A stretch of DNA of 36,324 nucleotides, taken from positions 1-36,324 of the forward strand of contig CACABC010000008.1 of the NCBI GenBank assembly GCA_902530635.1, in the 5' to 3' direction. Each line of letters opens with the position of its first letter. Positions within the stretch are counted from its first letter, which is position 1. Source of the stretch: an uncultured Pelagibacteraceae bacterium (GTDB lineage Bacteria; Pseudomonadota; Alphaproteobacteria; Pelagibacterales; Pelagibacteraceae). Below the pieces are notes generated by a model, which worked only from the letters and a program-made list of their open reading frames with translations, was not told the DNA's origin and made no database searches. Below are positions 17,767-31,012 of the stretch, piece after piece. The translations under genes were made by a program, and so were the position numbers.

Positions 17767-18231
17767 TTAGTTGCTAGCAACTATTTTAGGTCTGCCTTTT
17801 TTACTAGATTTTTCTCTTTCTTTTGCTTCTATCGCTTCTAATTTGAATTCGTCTTGAGCCGCTTCTAAACTTGTGCTCTCAGTTTTCTTGATATAACCGT
17901 TAATATCAGCACCTTCTTCTGTTTTTAGAGTCTCGCTAAAAAGTATATCGCCTTTTACAACGGCCGAACTTCCAATAACAATAGTTTTTGCAACTACTTT
18001 TCCCTCTAAATGTCCGTGAATTTCTATCTTATCGCTTTCTACAGGGCCAATTATAGAACCTGTTTCTTTTATAACTAAATCGTTTGTGTAAACTGGACCT
18101 TTAATTAAACCAGCTATATCAATAGCCCCTGAAGTTCTAAGCGTACCTTCTAATGAAAAGGTTTCGCTAATTAAAGATCTTCCGCTATCATTTAGCGGTC
18201 TAGGTGCATCTGCTTTTTTCTTTCCAAACAT
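17767..18231 (-). CDS. Bactofilin (polymer-forming cytoskeletal protein)
   Basis: The 154-residue product is a bactofilin, a beta-helical protein that polymerises into filaments at the membrane and helps localise cell-wall enzymes. The core (~20-115) shows the regular hydrophobic ladder of the family: LEGTLRTSGAIDIAGLIKG, VIGPVESDKIEIHGHLEGKV-like turns and VVKGDILFSETLKTEEGADI. A charged lysine-rich tail follows. The start at MFGKKK (18231) is usual for bactofilins; the frame extends to a TTG at 18249. It lies 86 nt downstream of rodA in the same direction, next to other shape genes. Confidence 0.88.
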   Translation of the reverse strand: MFGKKKADAPRPLNDSGRSLISETFSLEGTLRTSGAIDIAGLIKGPVYTNDLVIKETGSIIGPVESDKIEIHGHLEGKVVAKTIVIGSSAVVKGDILFSETLKTEEGADINGYIKKTESTSLEAAQDEFKLEAIEAKEREKSSKKGRPKIVASN

Positions 18232-18317
18232 AATTGTGTATATCACCAAATTATTATTAAGATTGCAACAACTGAAATAGTCTATTTTGGGTTGGTTTTT
18301 ATATATTTGAAGTTGTT

Positions 18318-19442
18318 TTATCCAATTGGTTGTTCTTTATGGATTTTACAACTCATCACTATACCTAAACCAAGCATTATTGCTAACATTGAAGATCCTC
18401 CATACGACATTATTGGTAATGGAGCTCCAACAATAGGTATCAAACCTAAGACCATTCCCATGTTAACTGTAACATAAACAAAAAAAGCAGTAGCAAAACT
18501 ATAACAATATAATTTTCCAAAGCTGCTTCTAACAGAGTGTCCAATATTAACTATTCTCCATGTAATTAAAATATAAAGTGAAAAAACTAACATAGATCCA
18601 AAAAAACCAAATTCTTCAGAGAATAATGTAAAGATAAAATCTGTGTGCTTTTCTGGTAAATAATCGAGATAGCTTTGTGAACCATTTAAAAACCCTTTGC
18701 CAAATAAGCCTCCGGAACCTATGGCAATTTTTGACTGGGTTATTTGATATCCTGCACCAAGTGGGTCTCTGGATGGATCTAAAAAAGTCAAAATTCTTGA
18801 TTTTTGGTAAGGTTTTAAAAAAGAAATTGCAATTGGAGCAGAAAATAAAAAAAGTGCTCCAAGATAAGTAAAAAATTTCATTTGAACTCCTGCAAGCCAA
18901 ACTACCACCATGCCTCCAAAAGCAATTAAAAATGATGTTCCTAGATCTGGCTGAGTTATTACCAATATTACTGGTATTAAAAGCGCTATTAGTGGCTGCA
19001 CTAGGTATCTGACTCTATTAACATCACCCGAGGAAATTCGATGATAATACTTAGCTAAAAATAAAATGAGACCAACTTTCATTAACTCTGAAGGCTGTAA
19101 ATTAATAAAATATAGACCAAGCCATCTTTGAGAGCCTGAGGAAGTTAAACCAAAATACTTTACAAGGACTAAAAGAAATAAAATTACTAAATAAATAGGA
19201 ATTGCAGAGTTATACCAGAAATTTAATTTGACAAACGAAACAATAAAAAACAAAGTGAAAAACACAACAAATCTAACAATATGACTTTTTGTATGGTATG
19301 CAAATTGTCCTCCATCCGTTGAGTACATTGCAAAAAAACTTATCACTCCAATTAAAAACATCGAAATTACTAAAGTTAAATCTAATCCAAAGATTTTATC
19401 TCTTAGAGTTAAGTGAGATTGAATAGAACCTGACTTAAACAT
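18318..19442 (-). CDS. rodA: Rod-shape-determining protein RodA (SEDS glycosyltransferase)
   Basis: The 374-residue SEDS-family integral membrane protein has about ten hydrophobic segments. RodA polymerises lipid II glycan strands together with PBP2 in the elongasome. Family marks are GSQRWLGLYFINLQPSELMK (~115), the KPYQKSRILTFLDPSRDPLGAGYQ region (~215), KIAIGSGGLFGKGFLNGSQ and YLPEKHTDFIFTLFSEEFGF (~275). The late PIMSYGGSSMLAIMLGLG is typical. Its ATG overlaps the mrdA stop (TAATG at 19440-19444), so PBP2 and RodA are translationally coupled. Confidence 0.93.
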   Translation of the reverse strand: MFKSGSIQSHLTLRDKIFGLDLTLVISMFLIGVISFFAMYSTDGGQFAYHTKSHIVRFVVFFTLFFIVSFVKLNFWYNSAIPIYLVILFLLVLVKYFGLTSSGSQRWLGLYFINLQPSELMKVGLILFLAKYYHRISSGDVNRVRYLVQPLIALLIPVILVITQPDLGTSFLIAFGGMVVVWLAGVQMKFFTYLGALFLFSAPIAISFLKPYQKSRILTFLDPSRDPLGAGYQITQSKIAIGSGGLFGKGFLNGSQSYLDYLPEKHTDFIFTLFSEEFGFFGSMLVFSLYILITWRIVNIGHSVRSSFGKLYCYSFATAFFVYVTVNMGMVLGLIPIVGAPLPIMSYGGSSMLAIMLGLGIVMSCKIHKEQPIG

Positions 19443-21370
19443 TATATATCCTTCCCTTCATTAAACATTTTTTCTCTAAAAGTATGCCTTTCTAATAATT
19501 TTTTAATTACTTTTTTAGCAATTGGAGCCGCAGACTTACTTCCAGATCCTCCATGCTCAACAACTACACTTATTGAATATCTTGGATCTTTGTACGGAGC
19601 AAATGCTACAAATAAAGCATGATCTCTTTGCTCATAAGGTAGATCTTCGTTTTTAATTTCAAGCTCTCTTTGACGTTGTGTAAATTTTCTAACCTGGGAG
19701 GTCCCAGTTTTACCTGCATAAATAAATTCTTTAGGAAGTCTTGAGCCATATGAGGTACCACCTGGTTCATTGGTTGCTCCGTAAAGTGCCTCTTTAACAA
19801 AATTAATGTTTTCTTGATTCTTAAATAAAGCTTTGTATCTAAAATTAGAATAAATATCTGATAGAAATCCTGTATCGTCCGTAAAATTTTTCTTATCCTC
19901 CACAAATTGTTCTAAAGATACAAAATCTTTTTCTTTATTTAAAACTAATCGAGGTTTTATTTCATATCCTCCATTTGCAACTTGAGCATTCATTAAACAG
20001 AGTTGTAAAGGGGTTGTTTGCCAATAACCTTGACCGATACCACTATGAAGCGTTTCGCCTAAGTACCAACTTTTACCAATCTTTTCTCGCTTCCACTTCG
20101 TATTCGGAACTACACCTCTTTTTTCCTCAACAAAACCATCAACCATAAGTTTTCCTAAGCCAAATTCTTTCGCTGTAACAGACAATCTATCAATTCCTAA
20201 TTTTCTAGCCACTTCATAGAAATATATGTCACAGGACTCTTTAATTGCCTTTCTCATATCAACAATTCCGTGACCTTTTTTCTTCCAACAGTGAAATTTT
20301 TCTCCGTATAATTCAATTGACCCTGTACATCTGTGAGTGGTTTTTGTATTTGTGATATCATTTTCCAACGCGCTTATTGCAACTATTGTTTTTATAGTTG
20401 AACCTGGAGGATATAACCCAGATATAGCTTTGTTTATTAAAGGTTTGTCTCTATGATTAATTAATTCTTTCCAATCTTTGTTATTAATTCCATGTACAAA
20501 TTTATTAGGATCATAAGACGGTGAAGAAACCATAGCAATTATATCTCCTCTATATATATCCATTACACAAACGGAGCCGGCTTTTCCTTTTAACAGTTCA
20601 GATGAAAGTTTTTGTAACTCTAAATCCAATGTAGTTCTAAAGCTTTTGCCTATTTTGCCTTGGTCAATTGAAACCTCTTTTATTCTTTTACCAAAAGCAT
20701 TTACTTCGTATCTCTTATGTCCAACGTTTCCAATCATGTCAGAGTCAAGTTTGTTCTCAAGACCCGTTTTGCCAACTCTAATACCTGCAGCTCTCATATC
20801 ACGTAGATATTCTTTTTTCTGTAAATCTCTTTTACTAATTTTTGATACATATCCAATAACATGTGCTGAAGAGTCTTCATGATAAATTCTTGCAACAGAT
20901 ACGATAGGTTCTACACCTTGTAATTCATGTAAAAATAAATTTATTCTAGAAAATTCTGACCAAGTTAAATTGTCAGAAATAATAACAGGGTCCCATGGTT
21001 TTTGAGATGAAATCTTTCTTTCAATTTTAAAAATTGCTTTATCAGATAACTTTAAAATATTTTTTAATCTAAAAATAAGAGAATTAAGATTTTCTGCATT
21101 TTCTGGTATGAGATGAAGTTGATAAACTTGTTTATTAGATGCAATTTCATTTCCAAAATAATCTTTAATAACTCCTCTTGGTGGTGCAAACTTCCATTCT
21201 CGAAATCTATTTTTGTCTGATAAAGTTTTATATTTTTTACTTTCATTAATTTGCAGTGAAATAAGTCTTCCTACTACACTGAAAACTACTATTGCTTTGG
21301 CAGCAGAAATTATAAACATTCTTCTTCCAATAAGTCTGATCTTGCTTCCTCCACCTGAACTACTAAGCAT
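19442..21370 (-). CDS. mrdA: Penicillin-binding protein 2 (elongasome transpeptidase)
   Basis: The 642-residue class B PBP has an N-terminal membrane anchor (~16-38) and a PBP dimer domain (~45-230). The transpeptidase domain follows, with active-site Ser in LYPPGSTIK (SxxK), SCD in IKESCDIYFYEVA (SxD/N) and KTG in YAGKTGTSQVR. It cross-links peptidoglycan during side-wall growth with RodA. Length is normal. It overlaps mreD by 8 nt at its start and rodA by 1 nt at its stop, in the order mreBCD-mrdA-rodA found in many Gram-negative bacteria. Confidence 0.95.
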   Translation of the reverse strand: MLSSSGGGSKIRLIGRRMFIISAAKAIVVFSVVGRLISLQINESKKYKTLSDKNRFREWKFAPPRGVIKDYFGNEIASNKQVYQLHLIPENAENLNSLIFRLKNILKLSDKAIFKIERKISSQKPWDPVIISDNLTWSEFSRINLFLHELQGVEPIVSVARIYHEDSSAHVIGYVSKISKRDLQKKEYLRDMRAAGIRVGKTGLENKLDSDMIGNVGHKRYEVNAFGKRIKEVSIDQGKIGKSFRTTLDLELQKLSSELLKGKAGSVCVMDIYRGDIIAMVSSPSYDPNKFVHGINNKDWKELINHRDKPLINKAISGLYPPGSTIKTIVAISALENDITNTKTTHRCTGSIELYGEKFHCWKKKGHGIVDMRKAIKESCDIYFYEVARKLGIDRLSVTAKEFGLGKLMVDGFVEEKRGVVPNTKWKREKIGKSWYLGETLHSGIGQGYWQTTPLQLCLMNAQVANGGYEIKPRLVLNKEKDFVSLEQFVEDKKNFTDDTGFLSDIYSNFRYKALFKNQENINFVKEALYGATNEPGGTSYGSRLPKEFIYAGKTGTSQVRKFTQRQRELEIKNEDLPYEQRDHALFVAFAPYKDPRYSISVVVEHGGSGSKSAAPIAKKVIKKLLERHTFREKMFNEGKDI

Positions 21371-21878
21371 TTACCCTCACAAAAATTAATTTTTTATAAA
21401 GCTCAAAAACTCCCCAAAAAACTGGGTAAAGTATAAAGGTAAAAAGGGAATTATAAAATATGTCATCATATTTAATATTTCCGTTTGAAAAATTACTAAT
21501 TAAAAAAAAGTAAATGAAGTTACCAATTAATATTGCAACCACAAAAGTAAACCAATCAGTAAATAAAGAGGACCTCACTGTTGCATTTCTTACGTAGGCT
21601 GCCACCAGTGAAACAAATAAGTAAGACATCGCACTAGTTGCAAGAGGTAAGCTTAGAATTACATCGTTAAATAGACCACATAAAAATATAAATCCATAAC
21701 CTAAAATACTTGGATCTCTTAAAATCCAGTAATAAATTATTATAAACTGCAGATTAAATGAAAATATTTCCCAGTAATAAAACTGAGTATGAAACTCAGA
21801 TATACAGATATAAACCAGTAAAATTAAAGGTCCTAATCTGAAGATATTCTCTTTAAAATTTTTAAATATTAAAGCCAT
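21363..21878 (-). CDS. mreD: Rod-shape-determining protein MreD
   Basis: This 171-residue, strongly hydrophobic protein has five or so membrane segments. MreD is an inner-membrane partner of MreC in the elongasome. Sequence conservation in the family is low. The call rests on LRDPSILGYGFIFLCGLFND followed by LPLATSAMSYLFVSLVA, which fit MreD, and on the position directly between mreC (no spacer) and mrdA (8-nt overlap). Confidence 0.85.
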   Translation of the reverse strand: MALIFKNFKENIFRLGPLILLVYICISEFHTQFYYWEIFSFNLQFIIIYYWILRDPSILGYGFIFLCGLFNDVILSLPLATSAMSYLFVSLVAAYVRNATVRSSLFTDWFTFVVAILIGNFIYFFLISNFSNGNIKYDDIFYNSLFTFILYPVFWGVFELYKKLIFVRVNA

Positions 21879-22736
21879 TTATCTTTCTCTCTCTTCCTTT
21901 GCTTGATCTAGTGCTACACTTACAAAAAATATTTGATCAGGATCGGAAAAAAGTTTAGCTAACACTTCATTCTCCTCTACAATTACTTGACCTACTGCAA
22001 TACCAGGAAAAAGTATTCCATCTTTACCTGATGTAAAAATTAAGTTTTCTTTATCATTAAGTTCAAAATTTTCAGGAAGATATTGTAGAGTTGGTTCTTT
22101 TTTGCCAACACCAGAAAGTATTGCTTGGAAACCATTTGGTGAAACTACAACTGGAATTCTGCTATTTAAATCATTTAAAAGTAAAATTCTAGATGAAGTG
22201 AAGTTTACTTCAACAATCCTACCGGCTAAAAATCCTTGATTTAATACTGGCATACCTAACTTAATTCCAGAATTGCTTCCTTTGTTAATAATTACTGAAT
22301 TTAAATAAGGACTACCTTTGTCTAAAATAACTTTGGCATTTACCAAAGTATACGGGGAATCTTTTTTTAATTGTAAAATATTTTGTAAGCTGTCGTTTTC
22401 AGTTTTTAAATACAGACTATTTAGGTTACTCTTCTTTAATTGTTCAAGTTCAGACTTTAATCTTTCATTTTCTTTATAAACAAATACCTGTTTAACAAAA
22501 AAATCTTTAGTTGTTTCAGAAAATTTTATTGGCGAAGATGAAATTGCAGATATTCTGTAAATCCCGTCGTTAATCAAACTTCTTAAGAAATTTATTGGTT
22601 TTAGGTTTGCATTATCTAATGTAAATATAAATATTGATACAAGTATTAGTACAAATAAAGAAAATTTTTGCTTAGCTCCCCTTTGTAAAAGAGCCGAACG
22701 AATAGCTATACCAAAATCATCTCGGCTTGTAGACAT
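21879..22736 (-). CDS. mreC: Rod-shape-determining protein MreC
   Basis: The 285-residue bitopic protein has a cytoplasmic N-terminus and a membrane segment at ~25-42 (FSLFVLILVSIFIFTLD). A periplasmic coiled coil follows at ~85-125 (KENERLKSELEQLKKSN and on), then the two beta domains typical of MreC, with VIINKGSNSGIKLGMPVLN (~150), GRIVEVNFTSSRILLLNDLN and FTSGKDGILFPGIAVGQV. It connects MreB with the periplasmic cell-wall enzymes. It sits 18 nt after mreB and abuts mreD. Confidence 0.93.
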   Translation of the reverse strand: MSTSRDDFGIAIRSALLQRGAKQKFSLFVLILVSIFIFTLDNANLKPINFLRSLINDGIYRISAISSSPIKFSETTKDFFVKQVFVYKENERLKSELEQLKKSNLNSLYLKTENDSLQNILQLKKDSPYTLVNAKVILDKGSPYLNSVIINKGSNSGIKLGMPVLNQGFLAGRIVEVNFTSSRILLLNDLNSRIPVVVSPNGFQAILSGVGKKEPTLQYLPENFELNDKENLIFTSGKDGILFPGIAVGQVIVEENEVLAKLFSDPDQIFFVSVALDQAKEERER

Positions 22737-22754
22737 TTTTTACTGCAATAACTT

Positions 22755-25356
<2,602 letters not shown>

Positions 25357-25452
25357 TATCTTTTGTAATTTTAGGTAATTAATATAATACAATTAATACG
25401 CTAATTTGCAAAATAATTATTGAAAAATTATTAAATTTCGAACTAGATTGGG

Positions 25453-26487
<1,035 letters not shown>

Positions 26488-27036
26488 TTATTTAAATATT
26501 TCTGGGCCCCTAGTCATTGCTACAGCACCAGTTCTTGATGTACTTACCAATCCGAGTGGGCCTAGTGTTTCTATTAGTTTATCAATATCTCTTCTTAAAG
26601 CAGTTACCTGAATAACAAAAGAGTTTTTTGATTTGTCTAGTATAGAAGAATCATATTTCTTACAAACTTTTCTAGCTTTTTCTCTATTTTTCTTTGAAGA
26701 AACAACCTTAAATAAAGCCAATTCTTTAAATAAAATATTTGGATCATTTCTCTTGAAATCTGCAACTTTATGAACTGGAATTAGTTTTTTAAGCTGGAGC
26801 TTAATTTGTTCTACAACTTGAGGTGTTCCTGATGTCACAATTGTAATTCTTGATATATGTTTTACTTTGTCAACTTCAGCAACAGCTAATGACTCTATAT
26901 TGTAACCCCTTCCAGAAAATAATCCTACTACTCTTGCTAAGACACCGGCTTCATTATCAACCCAAACAACGATAATATGATGTTCGGATTTTCCAAATTT
27001 TGTCGGTTCACTATAAGCTGACTTAGACTTTGCCAT
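26488..27036 (-). CDS. ilvH: Acetolactate synthase small (regulatory) subunit
   Basis: The 182-residue regulatory subunit of acetohydroxyacid synthase confers valine feedback. The N-terminal ACT domain is clear: HIIVVWVDNEAGVLARVVGL and FSGRGYNIESLAVAEV (~20-55), followed by ISRITIVTSG. The second ACT-like domain begins near ELALFKVVSS (~105) and ends with the GLVSTSRTGAVAMTRG segment typical of IlvH. Its ATG overlaps the large-subunit stop (TAATG at 27034-27038), which favours equal expression of the subunits. Confidence 0.95.
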   Translation of the reverse strand: MAKSKSAYSEPTKFGKSEHHIIVVWVDNEAGVLARVVGLFSGRGYNIESLAVAEVDKVKHISRITIVTSGTPQVVEQIKLQLKKLIPVHKVADFKRNDPNILFKELALFKVVSSKKNREKARKVCKKYDSSILDKSKNSFVIQVTALRRDIDKLIETLGPLGLVSTSRTGAVAMTRGPEIFK

Positions 27037-28805
27037 TATACTAAAGTTTTCCCCTCATCAGAAACTTCTTCTTTTTCGTCTTGAGGACCTAACAACATTT
27101 GATTATGGGGTTTACCTGATGGAATCATTGGGTAACAATTCTCATTTTTATCTACCACACAGTCAAAGATCACTGGTTTATTAACATTAATCATTTCTTT
27201 TATTTTTTCATCTAGTTCATTTGGTTTTGTTGCTCTAATTCCAACACAACCATAAGCTTCTGCTAACTTTACAAAGTCTGGTAAAGCTGCTGTATAACTT
27301 TCAGAATAATTTTTCTCATGCAATAATTCTTGCCATTGTCTTACCATTCCCATGTACTGATTATTTAAAATAAAAATTTTAATTGGTAGACTGTATTGAA
27401 CTGCAGTCGACATTTCTTGCATAGTCATTAAAACAGAAGCCTCTCCAGCTATATCTATCACTAATTTTCCTGGATTAGCGACCTGAACACCAACCGCAGC
27501 TGGTAATCCATAGCCCATAGTGCCTAATCCACCTGATGTCATCCATCGATTTGGTTTATCAAATTTATAATGTTGAGCAGCCCACATTTGATGTTGACCA
27601 ACTTCTGTTGTTACGTAAGTGTCTTTATTTTTTGAAAGTTCATAAAGTCTTTGTACGGCATACTGAGGTTTTATAATGTCTTTGCTATTTATATAATTAA
27701 GCGACTTCTTTTGTCTCCATTTGTCTATATCTTTCCACCACTTAGAAATATTTGACTTGTTTGAATTTAAAAAATCTTTATTTTTTTCTTTGAACCTTTT
27801 TATTAAAGATTTCAAAAAACTTTCTACATCACTTACAACTGCGAGATCTACTTTAATATTTTTTCCTATGGAAGATGGATCAATGTCCACATGAATTTTT
27901 TTGGATTTGGGCGAAAACTCATCTACTTTTCCAGTTATCCTGTCATCAAATCTTGCACCGATATTTATCATCAAATCGCAACTGTACATAGCGTTGTTAG
28001 CTTCAAAAGTTCCATGCATTCCAAGCATACCTAAAAACATTGGATCATCTCCTGGATAAGCACCCAAACCTTGAAGTGTAGAAGTGATAGGAAATCCTGT
28101 CAGAGAAATAAGTTCTCTAAGTAATTTGCTAGCTTCAGGACCAGAATTTATTACGCCACCACCAGTATAAAAAATTGGCTTTGATGATTTTTTCATCATC
28201 TTAATGACTTCGTCTATTTCGCTATTACTGATTTTTCCATTCGTCGAACCATTAACTTTTTTCTTTTTTTTACTATTCAATAATTTAAATTCAGTTTTAT
28301 TAAATTGTATATCTTTCGGTATATCTACTAGAACTGGTCCAGGTCTACCTGACGTCGCAACTTCAAATGCAAGATCAATTGTACGAGCTAAATCTTTAAC
28401 ATCTTTTACTAACCAGTTGTGCTTAGTGCATGGTCTTGTGATACCAGTGGTGTCACACTCTTGAAATGCATCTGTACCGATAAGATGAGTTGGAACCTGT
28501 CCTGTTATACAAACAAGAGGTACTGAGTCCATATAAGCATCTGTTAATGCTGTAACGGCATTTGTTGCTCCAGGACCTGAAGTAACTAACAATACACCAG
28601 GTTTGCCAGAGGAGCGTGCGTATCCCTCAGCTGCATGTCCAGCACCTTGTTCATGACGAACTAAAATATGTTTAATTGTTTTATGATTTTTTAATTCATC
28701 ATAGATAGGCAATACAGCTCCTCCAGGATAACCGAATATGTGTTCTACTTTATGATGCTCTAAAACCTTAAAAACAATTTCTGCACCTGAAAATAATTTC
28801 CCCAT
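27036..28805 (-). CDS. ilvB: Acetolactate synthase large (catalytic) subunit
   Basis: The 589-residue ThDP- and FAD-dependent enzyme condenses pyruvate with pyruvate or 2-oxobutyrate. The N-terminal ThDP domain has [19 protein letters not shown] and the catalytic Glu in [19 protein letters not shown]. The central FAD-binding domain spans ~200-340. The C-terminal ThDP/Mg segment (~430-470) reads [17 protein letters not shown] and ends in [14 protein letters not shown]. Here the usual acidic residue of the GDG motif is Glu rather than Asp. The gene could equally be named ilvI. It starts the ilvB-ilvH-ilvC-leuA cluster, 30 nt after miaA. Confidence 0.95.
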   Translation of the reverse strand: MGKLFSGAEIVFKVLEHHKVEHIFGYPGGAVLPIYDELKNHKTIKHILVRHEQGAGHAAEGYARSSGKPGVLLVTSGPGATNAVTALTDAYMDSVPLVCITGQVPTHLIGTDAFQECDTTGITRPCTKHNWLVKDVKDLARTIDLAFEVATSGRPGPVLVDIPKDIQFNKTEFKLLNSKKKKKVNGSTNGKISNSEIDEVIKMMKKSSKPIFYTGGGVINSGPEASKLLRELISLTGFPITSTLQGLGAYPGDDPMFLGMLGMHGTFEANNAMYSCDLMINIGARFDDRITGKVDEFSPKSKKIHVDIDPSSIGKNIKVDLAVVSDVESFLKSLIKRFKEKNKDFLNSNKSNISKWWKDIDKWRQKKSLNYINSKDIIKPQYAVQRLYELSKNKDTYVTTEVGQHQMWAAQHYKFDKPNRWMTSGGLGTMGYGLPAAVGVQVANPGKLVIDIAGEASVLMTMQEMSTAVQYSLPIKIFILNNQYMGMVRQWQELLHEKNYSESYTAALPDFVKLAEAYGCVGIRATKPNELDEKIKEMINVNKPVIFDCVVDKNENCYPMIPSGKPHNQMLLGPQDEKEEVSDEGKTLV

Positions 28806-28835
28806 AAATGTAATCTATCGTAGGGAAATTTTGGG

Positions 28836-29729
28836 TCAAGTTTTAGATAAATAACTTAGAATTTTTTTTCTTAAATCAAGATAATTGGTATCATCAAAAC
28901 CCTTCCAATCCTTCATCTGACCCCTTTGCCAGGTATATTGTCTCTTAGCATATTGCCTTGTTCTAATAAGAACATTCTCTTTAAGCTTATCCAGTGAAAT
29001 TTTGTTATTCAAAAAATCTGATATTTCTCTAAGACCGATAATAAAATTAGAAGATTTTAAGGGACTTAATTTTATTTTTTCAAAATTCTCTGCTTCTTCT
29101 ATTGCTCCATCACGCAACATCTGTTCAAACCTTTTTTTTATTCTTAATTCTATTTGTGACTTATCAGGGCAAAGAGCAATCTTAATAAATTCTGAGTTTT
29201 TGAAAATTTTCTTATTTTTTTTTTGCCATTGCCATAAAGGTTTTTTTGTATATTTATAAACTGACAAAGCTCTTTGTAGTCTCTGAGTATCATTTAATGA
29301 TATCCCTTTGAATATTTTAGGATTTTTTAAAATAAACTTTCTATTTATTTTTAAATTCTTTTTATATTTAGGTATGTCGGGTATTTCAGACAAACCGTTG
29401 GTTAAAGCTTTGAAATAAAGACCTGTGCCACCAACAACTAAAGCTATTTTTCCTTTTTTGTTTATTTCCCTTATTTTTTTTGATGCCAATTTATACCAGG
29501 ATCCAGTTGAAAAATTTCGTTTTACTGAAAGAAACCCATATAAGTGATGTTGTATATTCTTATTATTTGGTCTTGCTGATAAAATTTTTACTTCTTTATA
29601 TACCTGCATACTATCAGCATTAATAATTTCACCGTTATACTCTTTTGCAAGATCTAATGCTAATCTTGTTTTCCCTGATGCAGTTGGACCAAACAGAAGT
29701 ATGATTTTTTTTTTAATTTTTGTTGGCAA
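28836..29729 (-). CDS. miaA: tRNA dimethylallyltransferase
   Basis: The 297-residue enzyme transfers a dimethylallyl group to N6 of A37 in tRNAs reading UNN codons. The P-loop is GPTASGKTRLALDLA (~14), followed by IINADSMQVYKEVKILSARP (~36) and HHLYGFLSV. Later motifs are VVGGTGLYFKALTNGLS (~97) and GLREISDFL with RTRQYAKRQYTW near residue 260, all diagnostic of MiaA. The gene starts 1 nt after the protease gene stop. Lysine-rich stretches in the middle fit the A+T-rich codon use of the genome. Confidence 0.95.
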   Translation of the reverse strand: MPTKIKKKIILLFGPTASGKTRLALDLAKEYNGEIINADSMQVYKEVKILSARPNNKNIQHHLYGFLSVKRNFSTGSWYKLASKKIREINKKGKIALVVGGTGLYFKALTNGLSEIPDIPKYKKNLKINRKFILKNPKIFKGISLNDTQRLQRALSVYKYTKKPLWQWQKKNKKIFKNSEFIKIALCPDKSQIELRIKKRFEQMLRDGAIEEAENFEKIKLSPLKSSNFIIGLREISDFLNNKISLDKLKENVLIRTRQYAKRQYTWQRGQMKDWKGFDDTNYLDLRKKILSYLSKT

Positions 29730-29730
29730 T

Positions 29731-30819
29731 CTATTTGTCTTTAAATTCTTTTGCAGATTCCATTCTACCGAGTATTAATTTTTTAGAAATCATTTTTTTA
29801 TCTCTCCATAGTTTAACAGTTACTCGCTTATTTGGTTTTGTGTTAGCAACTACTCTTGGTAGATTTCTCATAGTTTTAATTTTTTCACCATTAAACTCTA
29901 AAATAATGTCTCCACTTTTTATTCCACCTTTTTCTGCTGGTCCACCTTCGGATACACCGCCAATAAAAGCACCTTTAGGTTCGTTTAGACCAGCCAGTGA
30001 AGCAATTTCTTTTGTAACATCTTGAATTCTAACACCTAACCAACCTCTTTTGGTTTCGCCAAACTTTACAAGTTGATCAATAATAGTTGATGCATAATTT
30101 GCTGGAATTGCAAATCCTATTCCACTACTAGCTCCTGATGGACTTATTATTGCTGTATTAATTCCGATCACATCTCCATCCATATTAAATAATGGACCAC
30201 CTGAATTACCTTGATTGATTGATGCATCTGTCTGAATAAAGTCATCATAACGAGTAAGATTTATATCTCGATTTCTTGCAGATATTATTCCTGAAGTCAC
30301 TGTTCCTCCTAAACCAAAAGGATTACCAATTGCCATGACCCAATCACCTACTCTGGCTTTATCTGAATTTCCAAATTCTACAATTTTAAATGTTTCTGTT
30401 GAGTCAATTTTTAATACTGCAAGATCTGAATAAGGATCTGCTCCAATAACTTTTGCCTCATATTCTTTATTGTTAATTCTAACTATAATGTCTTCTGCGT
30501 TGGCTATAACGTGATTATTTGTAATTACTGTTCCATTTTTTTTTATAACAAAACCAGAACCAAGAGAGGTTGCTTTTCTTTCTGTTGGTTTGTCAAATTC
30601 TTTAAACATTTCTCCAAAGGGTGAACCTGGGGGAAACTGAAAAGGAAAAGGGTTTGCTTGAGTTTTAATGGTTTGAGTAGTTGAAATATTTACCACTGAT
30701 GGCATAAGTTCTTCAGCTAAATTTGCAAAAGATTCTGGTGCTGCTTTAGAAAATGCATTAGCATTTAATAAAAAAATTATTACTGAAACTTGAAATATTA
30801 TTTTTTTTAAAATTTTCAT
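29731..30819 (-). CDS. DegP/DegS-type periplasmic serine protease, single PDZ domain
   Basis: The 362-residue HtrA-family protease handles misfolded or signalling envelope proteins. An N-terminal signal or anchor (~1-28, MKILKKIIFQVSVIIFLLNA..) is followed by the trypsin-like domain with catalytic His in VITNNHVIANA, Asp in DPYSDLAVLKID and Ser in NQGNSGGPLF. One PDZ domain (~265-355, RGWLGVRIQDVTKE onwards) ends the protein. DegP proper has two PDZ domains and ~450-500 residues, so the architecture is DegS-like. The ATG at 30819 overlaps the DUF2065 stop (ATGA), which decides the start. Position after hflKC is usual for alphaproteobacterial degP. Confidence 0.9.
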   Translation of the reverse strand: MKILKKIIFQVSVIIFLLNANAFSKAAPESFANLAEELMPSVVNISTTQTIKTQANPFPFQFPPGSPFGEMFKEFDKPTERKATSLGSGFVIKKNGTVITNNHVIANAEDIIVRINNKEYEAKVIGADPYSDLAVLKIDSTETFKIVEFGNSDKARVGDWVMAIGNPFGLGGTVTSGIISARNRDINLTRYDDFIQTDASINQGNSGGPLFNMDGDVIGINTAIISPSGASSGIGFAIPANYASTIIDQLVKFGETKRGWLGVRIQDVTKEIASLAGLNEPKGAFIGGVSEGGPAEKGGIKSGDIILEFNGEKIKTMRNLPRVVANTKPNKRVTVKLWRDKKMISKKLILGRMESAKEFKDK

Positions 30820-31004
30820 TGTCCTTTGATATACCAAATTATTATAAATCCAATGATAGCAAAAAATAAACCTACTTTTCGTAAATTATTTGCAGAAATT
30901 GCCTCAATTAATTTAGACATATTCTTGATTTTTGTCGGAAACAAGGCGCATATTAGACCTTCTATAAAGAGGACTAAGCCAATAGCAATAATGAATTCTC
31001 TCAA
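30816..31004 (-). CDS. DUF2065 small membrane protein
   Basis: The 62-residue protein has two hydrophobic helices (~3-22 and ~43-59) and matches DUF2065 in length and pattern: FIIAIGLVLFIEGLICALFP, then the loop ending LRKVGLFFAIIGFIIIWYIKG. The family is commonly found just after hflC in proteobacteria, as here (8 nt after the hflC stop), so a role in the HflKC membrane complex has been guessed but is not established. It overlaps the protease gene by 4 nt (ATGA). Confidence 0.85.
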   Translation of the reverse strand: MREFIIAIGLVLFIEGLICALFPTKIKNMSKLIEAISANNLRKVGLFFAIIGFIIIWYIKGQ

Positions 31005-31012
31005 GCCTTAGC

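Noticed and set aside
25357-25452. Leader peptide or attenuator before leuA
   Set aside because: The 96-nt gap is A+T-rich with no run of Leu, Val or Ile codons behind a start and no competing hairpins that I could see.
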